This document shows positions 1 to 5,641 of a DNA stretch of 5,855 nt, one piece after another. Each line of letters starts with the position of its first letter. Within the stretch, counting starts at the first letter, position 1. The notes under the pieces were generated by a model, which was given only the letters and a program-made list of their open reading frames with translations, did no database searches and was not told the DNA's origin. The stretch is from the NCBI GenBank assembly GCA_027620815.1, contig JAQCDH010000046.1, positions 1 to 5,855 on the forward strand. The letters run 5' to 3'. The position numbers and the translations under genes were made by a program. This DNA is from Bacillota bacterium (GTDB lineage: Bacteria; Bacillota_I; Bacilli_A; Acholeplasmatales; Acholeplasmataceae).

Positions 1-133
1 TTCTTACTTGATTGACAAGTTTTACATCTTTTAAAAATGTTTCTGCAATGAATTTTGCTCGTAATGGATCTCCAGGCATTAAAACAGTTTTTGCAATATC
101 TTCAATGTTTGAACTAATATGAGGTGTTGGCAT
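1..133 (-). CDS. deoD: Purine nucleoside phosphorylase, DeoD type (N-terminal 44 residues, cut by window edge)
   Basis: This is the start of a hexameric, DeoD-type purine nucleoside phosphorylase, which splits purine (deoxy)nucleosides with phosphate into base and (deoxy)ribose-1-phosphate in the cytoplasm. Translating from the ATG at 133 gives a protein beginning MPTPHISSNIED, followed by VLMPGDPLRAKFIAETFL, the family's N-terminal signature. His5 corresponds to E. coli His4, which reaches into the neighbouring subunit's nucleoside site. Gly21, Arg25 and Arg44 match the phosphate-contacting Gly20, Arg24 and Arg43 (E. coli numbering omits Met1). The start is set by an AAGGAG ribosome binding site at 141-146, 7 nt upstream and inside the end of deoC. 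The reading frame is +1 relative to deoC and the genes overlap by 20 nt, suggesting translational coupling. The rest of the gene lies beyond the left edge, so its completeness cannot be judged. Confidence 0.95.
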   Translation of the reverse strand, partial: MPTPHISSNIEDIAKTVLMPGDPLRAKFIAETFLKDVKLVNQVR

Positions 134-788
134 GTTGACTCTCCTTATTTTCAATAATTGATACGCCTTTAGAAGTACCTAATCTTGTTGCACCTGCGCG
201 AATCATCTTGAGTGCATCTTCTTTGTTTTTAATACCACCAGAAGCTTTAACTTCTAAAGCATCCCCAACAGTCTGTTTCATTAATTCGACATGTTCTACA
301 GTCGCTCCTGCCGTTCCAAAACCTGTTGACGTTTTTACAAAATGCGCACCTGCTTCTTTTGCACAAAGACAAGCAAAGATAATTTCTTCATCGCTTAAAT
401 AGCACGTTTCAAGAATCACTTTCACACATTTTCCAGCGGCTGCATCCACAATGGACTGAATATCTTCGATGATTTTTATTTTATTTTTAGATTGAACGTA
501 TGTTAAATTTAAAACCATGTCAATTTCATTTGCACCATCTAAAATCGCTTGTTTCGTTTCAGCAATTTTAGCCTCTTTTGTATGACTGCCATGAGGAAAT
601 CCAACGACTGTGCATGTTAAGATGTTTGTATGTTTCAGTTTCTCAGAAACATAGGAGACAAAATGAGAGTTGATGCATAAACTTTTGAATTGATAGGCAA
701 TACCTTCTTCAATAAGTTGATCAATATCCTCAAAACTCACTGTTGGACCTAGTTTTGTGTGATCGATGAAGTGATTGAGTGCATCCAT
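114..788 (-). CDS. deoC: Deoxyribose-phosphate aldolase (DERA)
   Basis: Class I aldolase that cleaves 2-deoxyribose-5-phosphate to glyceraldehyde-3-phosphate and acetaldehyde, the last step of deoxynucleoside catabolism; cytoplasmic. At 224 residues it matches the short Bacillus-type DeoC (about 220 aa) rather than the ~259-aa E. coli form. Visible motifs: IDHTKLGP at 8-15; EIDMVLN at 88-94 with Asp90 equivalent to the proton-relay Asp102 of E. coli; FVKTSTGFG at 150-158 with Lys152 as the Schiff-base lysine (E. coli Lys167); and VKASGGIK at 180-187 with Lys181 as the second active-site lysine (E. coli Lys201). The phosphate-binding GTSKGVSI follows at 204-211. All catalytic residues are present, so it should be active. 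The ATG at 788 has an AAAAGGAA site at 796-803, and only 1 nt separates it from the upstream stop. Its last codons carry the deoD ribosome binding site. Expected partners are DeoD and a phosphopentomutase, the latter not visible here. Confidence 0.98.
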   Translation of the reverse strand: MDALNHFIDHTKLGPTVSFEDIDQLIEEGIAYQFKSLCINSHFVSYVSEKLKHTNILTCTVVGFPHGSHTKEAKIAETKQAILDGANEIDMVLNLTYVQSKNKIKIIEDIQSIVDAAAGKCVKVILETCYLSDEEIIFACLCAKEAGAHFVKTSTGFGTAGATVEHVELMKQTVGDALEVKASGGIKNKEDALKMIRAGATRLGTSKGVSIIENKESQHANTSY

Positions 789-789
789 A

Positions 790-1653
790 TTATGATTCCT
801 TTTCTAAAAGTTTGGAACTTCGTATTGAATAAAATGTAGAATCGATATCTTTGATCGTTGCTTTTTTCAATATTTTATAAAATTTTGGAACATGTTTTTT
901 AAGTAAAACATCGGTTCCCTCAATTGTTCCAGGAACTTTATTAAGTAAATTTTCAACTTTTTTTGCAATGGACGCATAATCAAATGCTTTAAGTGTTTGA
1001 TCTTTCATCCGTATGAAAATCGTATTGATCTCAGGTGGAATCACAGTGAGCATTCCATCTTGTATTTCAATGGCTTGAATCAATGTTTTTCCATTAAATA
1101 ACAGCTGATATTTTGGAACAAAGGTTAAGATGTCTTTATAGTAGGTTTTTAAATTGATGATATCGTCTTCGTATTTGAGCATTTTATATAACATCTTTTG
1201 ATCAATAAATACATACTCTTTCATTTCTTCATGATGTTTTTCAATATATTTTGATTTCATCATATGATAGACTTCAGTAAGCAATTCATAACGAAATGGC
1301 ATGACATCCTCAAATAAAGGATGATAGATAAATAGCTTAAACGTTCTTGTAAAGGTATCAATTGCTTTTAAATACTGCTGATACATAAAATCACTTGTAA
1401 GAATGGGTATATCAACATGGATATTGACATCTAAGTAATTTGGACTTAACCGGTATATATCAGGCACAGTTGACCTTGGCGTGATACTGAATTGATAGCC
1501 AACATACAACGTTTGATGCTCATAAGAAAAACGGACAGATTTTTCATCCATTTCTATATGAAATCCTTCTAGCTCTCTAAAATAATTGAGTAAAAGATCA
1601 ATATCAATTTGTCTTGATTTTTCTTTGAAAAAATGTAACCGAAAATGTGCCAT
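790..1653 (-). CDS. Conserved-looking hypothetical protein, 287 aa, function unknown
   Basis: I do not recognise this protein. It is very likely a real gene: a 288-codon open frame filling the space between surE and deoC, starting at ATG 1653 with a good AAGAGGGG site at 1659-1666, 14 nt after surE and 1 nt before deoC. It has no signal peptide or membrane segment and is therefore probably cytoplasmic. It contains no cysteine and no tryptophan, and is rich in Lys, Ile, Tyr and Phe. The N-terminal ~85 residues look like alternating strands and a helix. Residues ~88-175 look mostly helical, with a charged stretch (KYIEKHHEEMKEY) around 135-147. Residues ~180-220 look strand-rich (QLLFNGKTLIQAIEIQDG, then LTVIPPEINTIFIRM), and a lysine-rich helical end follows. 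These structural impressions come from reading the sequence only. The position suggests a cell-housekeeping or nucleotide-related role, but no catalytic motif supports a specific activity. Confidence 0.85.
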   Translation of the reverse strand: MAHFRLHFFKEKSRQIDIDLLLNYFRELEGFHIEMDEKSVRFSYEHQTLYVGYQFSITPRSTVPDIYRLSPNYLDVNIHVDIPILTSDFMYQQYLKAIDTFTRTFKLFIYHPLFEDVMPFRYELLTEVYHMMKSKYIEKHHEEMKEYVFIDQKMLYKMLKYEDDIINLKTYYKDILTFVPKYQLLFNGKTLIQAIEIQDGMLTVIPPEINTIFIRMKDQTLKAFDYASIAKKVENLLNKVPGTIEGTDVLLKKHVPKFYKILKKATIKDIDSTFYSIRSSKLLEKES

Positions 1654-1667
1654 ATTATCCCCTCTTA

Positions 1668-2408
1668 CTAAGATGGATGATTTAAAATTTTTTCAATTGC
1701 TTCTTGATTTGTATTGTCCAATGATAAAGGTGTAATTGATACATATCCATTTTCTATTGCTTTAATATCACTTTCATCTTCTTCAAGATAGTGGGTAACA
1801 CCATAATTAGGAACAAACACTAATCCATCTTTTGTTGAAGAAAAATCTGAATGTTGATGACGTTTTCCGAGTTTAGTAATTTTAACACCTAATGGTTTTG
1901 CAACATGGGCTTTTGGAAAGTTTATATTTAAGACATAAGTTCCTACATATAGTTCTGATTCTTTCATTTCATCCATTAATTTTACGGTTTCATCAAATAA
2001 ATACTCTAAATTAGGAACCGCTGCAGCTGAAAATGCAATTGCAGGAATCCCTAAAAATTTAGCTTCACGTGCTGCGCCTACGGTACCTGAATAAAAGATA
2101 TCTGTTGCGACATTATGTCCATAATTAATGCCTGAGACACACAAGTCAAAATCAACATTAAACGCTTTTAAAGCGACTCCAACACAATCAGCTGGTGTAC
2201 CTTCAACAACAATCATATGTTTTGCACCAACAATTGGTTCTGGATAAAAAACATTAATATTTTCTTTGATTGTAATGGACATACTTTTCGTGGATTGTCC
2301 TTCTTTTGGAGCTGCAACATACACATTTCCAAATAGTGCCATTGCCTTAACTAGAGTCTCAATACCTGGTGCTAAATATCCATCATCATTCACAACTAAA
2401 ATATTCAT
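1668..2408 (-). CDS. surE: 5'/3'-nucleotidase SurE
   Basis: Metal-dependent phosphatase of the SurE family, which removes phosphate from nucleoside 5'- and 3'-monophosphates and, in some members, acts on short polyphosphate; cytoplasmic. At 246 residues it is of normal family length. It begins with the hallmark MNILVVNDDGYLAPGI, where Asp8 and Asp9 bind the divalent metal. Ser39 in AAPKEGQST (residues 32-40) and Asn95 in SGINYGHN (92-99) complete the metal-site set known from E. coli SurE (Asp8, Asp9, Ser39, Asn92). VEGTPADCV (68-76), YSGTVGAA (106-113) and LNINFP (160-165) are further family signatures. The ATG at 2408 overlaps the ileS stop as ATGA, and its AAGGAG site at 2414-2419 lies inside the final ileS codons, so translation is probably coupled to ileS. 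With deoC and deoD downstream, the likely job is feeding nucleosides into salvage or catabolism. That pathway assignment is inferred from context. Confidence 0.97.
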   Translation of the reverse strand: MNILVVNDDGYLAPGIETLVKAMALFGNVYVAAPKEGQSTKSMSITIKENINVFYPEPIVGAKHMIVVEGTPADCVGVALKAFNVDFDLCVSGINYGHNVATDIFYSGTVGAAREAKFLGIPAIAFSAAAVPNLEYLFDETVKLMDEMKESELYVGTYVLNINFPKAHVAKPLGVKITKLGKRHQHSDFSSTKDGLVFVPNYGVTHYLEEDESDIKAIENGYVSITPLSLDNTNQEAIEKILNHPS

Positions 2409-5113
2409 AATAACTCCTTAAGTACAGATGAACAACGTTGACATACGTTCCCATCTTCTAATGTTTCAAAAACATTCCAACAACGCTCACATTCATATCC
2501 ATCAAATAATTCAAGCGTTGCTTTTAATGTTTCTGATATTTCAATTTTGACATTTGCAACCATCAAGATTTGTTTTAAACTAAATTGCATATCTAAAATA
2601 TGGTCAAGCATCGTCTGAGGAATATATATTGTAATAGAAGCTTGCATCGATTTTGAAATAACTTTTTCTGTTCTCGCTTTTTCTAGCTGACTATTCACAA
2701 CATCACGTACTTTTTTAACATCTTCTAAGTATGATAAATATTTTAAAAATGGTTCACGAAGTCTCTTCTCGGGCATATCTTCTAAATAAATATCTTCAAA
2801 TAGCTTATTTGGAATAAATTGATACGCCTCTGATGCAGTATGAGGCATAATAGGTGTCAGTAACTTCAGCAATGTATACAAGATATCATATAGGGTCGAT
2901 CGAATTGCGCGTCTTTCAAAATCATCTTTCTTTTCTAAATATAATATATCTTTAGTGAAATCTAAATAGAACGCACTTAAATCATTAATAATAAATGGCA
3001 TGAGTGTACGGTATACTCTGTCAAACTGATATTGATCATACGCATCAATCACTTCATTAATGACTTCATCTAACCTTAATGTCATTGCACGATTCATATT
3101 TCCACGCATTGAAAATGAAATATAATTTTTTTCAATGTCAAATCCTTCAATCACACCAAGCATGTAACGTATTGTATTTCTTATTTTACGGTAACCTTCT
3201 GATATTTGTTTTAAATTATCATCACTTATTCTTAGATCACTTTGATAATCTGCAGTAGCAACCCATAATCTTAAAATATCTGCACCTAAAACATTCATCA
3301 CTTTGAGTGGATCAATTGTATTTCCTAAAGATTTTGACATTTTACGGCCTTGACCATCTAATACAAATCCATGTGATACAACAGCCTTATATGGACTTTT
3401 TCCATATGCAGCAACCGATGTAGATAAACTTGAATTAAACCATCCACGATATTGATCAGATCCTTCTAGATACAAGTCAGCTGGAAAAGATTCGCCTCTG
3501 TTTTCTAATACTGTGTAAGATGTTCCTGAATCAAACCAAACATCCATAATGTCCGTTTCTTTTTTAAAAATACTATTTGGACTTGATGGATGCGAATAGC
3601 CATCAGGTAATAATGCTAAAGCATCTTTTTCAAACCAAATATTTGATCCGTGTTCTTCAAATAAACTCGCGACATGCATCAGTACATTTTGATCAAGTAT
3701 TGCATCGCCATTTTCAGCATAAAAAACAGGAATTGGTACACCCCAAGCGCGTTGACGACTAATGCACCAATCTTCACGATTTTCAATCATATTTGATAAT
3801 CGTAATTCACCCCATGAAGGATACCATGTAACCTCTTTAACAGCGTCTAATAAGTCTTTTTTAATTGTTTTTACACTGGCAAACCATTGTGGGGTTGCTC
3901 TAAAAATCACTGGTTTTGATGTACGCCAATCATGAGGATAACTATGTATGAATTTAGTTTGATTGAGTAACAATCCATTTTCTTGAAGTTCTGCAATAAC
4001 TGCATCATTGGCTTGTGTATAAAACAAACCTTCAAATTGATGCGCTTCTTCAGTCATGAACCCTTTTTCATCTACTGGACAGAAAACCTCTAACTGATAT
4101 TTATTACCAATGATGTAGTCGTCTTCACCATGTCCTGGCGCTGTATGAACAAGTCCTGAACCATCTTCAGCAGTGACATGATCACCACAAATAATTGGAC
4201 AAGTCTCTTTGAATACAGGATGTTCATAAGTTAAATGCTCTAATTGAGACCCTTTAATGACTTCAATAATGTCAAAAGATTCCCAAGCAGCTTTTTCAGC
4301 AACATGAGAAACTAATGACTCTGCAATAACAAATACTTGATCTTCCACTTTGACAAATGCGTAATTTAACTCTGGATGAACGGATACCGCTTTATTTGCT
4401 GGTATGGTCCATGGTGTTGTTGTCCAAATTACAAAGTAAACATTTTGATGTTTAAAATCGTTTAATTGTTTTGCTTTAAAAGCAACATAAATCGATGTAT
4501 CTTCTACATCTTTGTATTCTATTTCAGCTTCAGCAAGTGCTGATTCGGAGGAAGGTGACCAAAAAACTGGTTTTAAACCTTTATAGATGAGTCCTTTTTC
4601 CACCATTTTTGCAAATACTTTAATTTGTGCGGCCTCATAAGAACTTTGTAAAGTTATATATGGATGATCCCATTCTCCTAAAATTCCAAGTCTTCTGAAT
4701 TGTATTTTTTGTTTTTCAACTTGTTCTTTTGCATAATCCATACACAAATTACGATATTCATGAAGTGGCATATCTTTTCTTTTGATGCCTTTTTTAGCAA
4801 GTGCGGTTTCAATTGGAAGACCATGCGTATCCCAACCAGGAATATATCTTACTTTAAATCCAGCCATCGTTTTATAGCGTAAAACAAAGTCCTTTAAAAT
4901 TTTATTGAGTGCATGACCAATATGAATGTCGCCATTTGCATAAGGTGGTCCATCATGTAAAACAAAAGAAACAGCATCTTTTCTATTCTCTAAGACGCGT
5001 TCATATAAATTAAGTGTTTCCCAATTTGCTTGAATTTCTACTTCTTTAACACCTAAATTACCACGCATTGGAAATTCGGTATTTGGTAAATTGAGTGTAT
5101 CTTTGTAATCCAC
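2405..5113 (-). CDS. ileS: Isoleucine--tRNA ligase
   Basis: Class I aminoacyl-tRNA synthetase that charges tRNA-Ile and hydrolyses mischarged Val-tRNA-Ile; cytoplasmic. It has 902 residues, the usual bacterial length. HIGH is at 64-67 within DGPPYANGDIHIGHALNKI, and GWDTHGLPIE is at 93-102. The CP1 editing domain shows the Thr-rich TTTPWTIPAN at 231-240 and HTAPGHGEDDY at 323-333, where His323 and Asp332 match E. coli His333 and Asp342. KMSKS is at 591-595 in GRKMSKSLGNTIDP. The C-terminus has the bacterial zinc finger with Cys875, Cys878, Cys891 and Cys894. All active-site and editing signatures are intact. The start is a GTG at 5113, chosen because of the AAGGAG site at 5120-5125 and the conserved MDYKDTLNLP(N)TEFPMRGNL beginning; no upstream ATG is available. 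All 18 Trp codons are TGG. A T-box leader upstream makes expression respond to uncharged tRNA-Ile. Confidence 0.99.
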   Translation of the reverse strand: MDYKDTLNLPNTEFPMRGNLGVKEVEIQANWETLNLYERVLENRKDAVSFVLHDGPPYANGDIHIGHALNKILKDFVLRYKTMAGFKVRYIPGWDTHGLPIETALAKKGIKRKDMPLHEYRNLCMDYAKEQVEKQKIQFRRLGILGEWDHPYITLQSSYEAAQIKVFAKMVEKGLIYKGLKPVFWSPSSESALAEAEIEYKDVEDTSIYVAFKAKQLNDFKHQNVYFVIWTTTPWTIPANKAVSVHPELNYAFVKVEDQVFVIAESLVSHVAEKAAWESFDIIEVIKGSQLEHLTYEHPVFKETCPIICGDHVTAEDGSGLVHTAPGHGEDDYIIGNKYQLEVFCPVDEKGFMTEEAHQFEGLFYTQANDAVIAELQENGLLLNQTKFIHSYPHDWRTSKPVIFRATPQWFASVKTIKKDLLDAVKEVTWYPSWGELRLSNMIENREDWCISRQRAWGVPIPVFYAENGDAILDQNVLMHVASLFEEHGSNIWFEKDALALLPDGYSHPSSPNSIFKKETDIMDVWFDSGTSYTVLENRGESFPADLYLEGSDQYRGWFNSSLSTSVAAYGKSPYKAVVSHGFVLDGQGRKMSKSLGNTIDPLKVMNVLGADILRLWVATADYQSDLRISDDNLKQISEGYRKIRNTIRYMLGVIEGFDIEKNYISFSMRGNMNRAMTLRLDEVINEVIDAYDQYQFDRVYRTLMPFIINDLSAFYLDFTKDILYLEKKDDFERRAIRSTLYDILYTLLKLLTPIMPHTASEAYQFIPNKLFEDIYLEDMPEKRLREPFLKYLSYLEDVKKVRDVVNSQLEKARTEKVISKSMQASITIYIPQTMLDHILDMQFSLKQILMVANVKIEISETLKATLELFDGYECERCWNVFETLEDGNVCQRCSSVLKELL

Positions 5114-5115
5114 TT

Positions 5116-5162
5116 ATTTCTCCTTATAATAAAAATCGCAAAACAAGACCTAGGGACGAAAT
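5116..5162 (-). promoter_or_regulatory. Predicted Shine-Dalgarno sequestering helix of the ileS T-box
   Basis: The RNA segment AUUUCGUCC (5162-5154) can pair with GGAGAAAU (5123-5116), which covers most of the ileS ribosome binding site AAGGAG (5125-5120). This gives eight base pairs with a single bulged G. The first segment includes the CCC used by the antiterminator (CCCUA, 5155-5151), so the two structures exclude each other. When uncharged tRNA-Ile stabilises the antiterminator, the ribosome binding site would be freed; with charged tRNA it would be hidden. No GC-rich hairpin with a following U-run competes with the antiterminator. The pairing is seen in the sequence; the regulatory consequence is inferred. 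Confidence 0.55.
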
Positions 5163-5306
5163 CATCGCGGTACCACCCTATTTCCAGCTTTGCTGACACT
5201 TTCTTTTGATATTGTATTTAAAGGTGATCCCATATACATTGATTCATCTAGACTCTCACCATCTCTAGATCGCTTGTTTGAACATAATGTATTGTGCTGT
5301 CCTTCT
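5151..5306 (-). promoter_or_regulatory. T-box riboswitch (tRNA-Ile sensing) upstream of ileS
   Basis: Read on the minus strand, this leader has the full T-box signature AGGGUGGUACCGCG at 5179-5166. Stem I is closed by AAGG (5304-5301) with CCUU (5224-5221). An AUACAUU/AAUGUAU helix (5292-5286 with 5240-5234) follows, and a perfect 7-bp distal hairpin (5270-5264 with 5252-5246) carries an 11-nt loop containing GGUG, preceded by AGCGA. The specifier loop on the 3' side between the first two helices holds AUC (5228-5226), an isoleucine codon, followed by A. Stem III is UCAGC-AAA-GCUGG (5196-5184). The antiterminator pairs UAGGG (5180-5176) with CCCUA (5155-5151) around the 7-nt bulge UGGUACC, and UGGU can pair with the ACCA end of uncharged tRNA-Ile. 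Only about 24 nt separate Stem I from Stem III, so Stem II and the IIA/B pseudoknot are absent. Identity is certain; the mode of output (translational or transcriptional) is discussed separately. Confidence 0.96.
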
Positions 5307-5307
5307 C

Positions 5308-5336
5308 ATCATACGATTTAATTAAGTTCTTTTAAA
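5308..5336 (-). promoter_or_regulatory. Possible weak promoter inside the end of sepF, in front of the T-box
   Basis: On the minus strand TTTAAA (5336-5331) and TATGAT (5313-5308) are separated by 17 nt, a correct spacing for a housekeeping sigma promoter; they match the consensus hexamers at four and five of six positions. Transcription would begin around 5302-5301, at the base of T-box Stem I. That is uncomfortably close, since it would trim the closing AAGG. In DNA this AT-rich such matches arise by chance, so read-through from sepF or a promoter further upstream is at least as likely. Confidence 0.25.
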
Positions 5337-5641
5337 AACATTTTTACGCTTCCATCTTCAAACGAAGCTTCACTTCCAAATAATAATATCTTTTCTTGAA
5401 CAGGAATGACTTCACCTGAAATCGCATAACAAACACCAGATAAAAATGCGATGCATTTGTTAATATCATCAATTTCTAAATTCTCAAAATTAATCACGAT
5501 TGGTATCTCTTTTTTTAGGATATCAGCGAGTTCAATGAGTTTTTCATCAAATGCGTGATCTAATTTATGAAATTGAATGCGATTTGCTGAAGCTTCTTTT
5601 TCTTGAATGACTTCTTTTTGTTTCTTACGAAAAAGTCCCAT
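5318..5641 (-). CDS. sepF: Cell division protein SepF (short form)
   Basis: SepF binds FtsZ, forms rings that bundle FtsZ filaments, and tethers the Z-ring to the membrane in Gram-positive lineages. The C-terminal domain is clear: ELADILKKEIPIVINFENL (37-55) followed by FLSGVCYAISGEVIPVQEKILLF (66-88), matching the family core of a DUF552 fold with the conserved Gly in the dimer region. I start the gene at ATG 5641, giving 107 residues. AGAGGA at 5647-5652 then lies 5 nt upstream, and the protein begins MGLFRKK, like the MGLF membrane-targeting start of many SepF proteins. An ATG at 5647 in the same frame would sit directly on that site and add only Met-Lys. The acidic, low-complexity linker usual between N-terminal helix and core is nearly absent (Bacillus SepF is about 150 aa). 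It overlaps yggS by 17 nt, as in the ylmE-sepF pair of other Firmicutes. Confidence 0.94.
   Translation of the reverse strand: MGLFRKKQKEVIQEKEASANRIQFHKLDHAFDEKLIELADILKKEIPIVINFENLEIDDINKCIAFLSGVCYAISGEVIPVQEKILLFGSEASFEDGSVKMFLKELN

Noticed and set aside
208..402. Plus-strand open frame of 64 codons
   Set aside because: Lies wholly inside deoC on the opposite strand; no ribosome binding site or recognisable protein. It is a shadow of the real gene.
2405..2408. ileS TGA as a Trp codon in a Mycoplasma-type code
   Set aside because: All 18 ileS tryptophans are TGG and no gene here has an in-frame TGA. The protein ends normally just after the zinc finger, so the standard code fits best; reading through would add only three residues, so this stop alone is not proof.
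3577..3762. Plus-strand open frame of 61 codons
   Set aside because: Antisense to the well-conserved catalytic core of ileS; composition is that of a reversed coding sequence and nothing supports expression.
4700..4882. Plus-strand open frame of 60 codons with a hydrophobic, Phe-rich start
   Set aside because: Antisense to the N-terminal part of ileS; Phe runs come from Lys codons on the other strand, so the apparent membrane segment is an artefact.
5125..5131. TATAAT on the plus strand and TATTAT on the minus strand as promoter -10 elements
   Set aside because: No plus-strand gene exists to use the first; the second would start transcription at the ileS ribosome binding site and has no -35 element at the right distance.
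5131..5155. Intrinsic terminator after the T-box, suggested by the CCUAGG palindrome and the U-run
   Set aside because: CCUAGG is a loopless palindrome and cannot make a hairpin; no GC-rich inverted repeat precedes the U-run.
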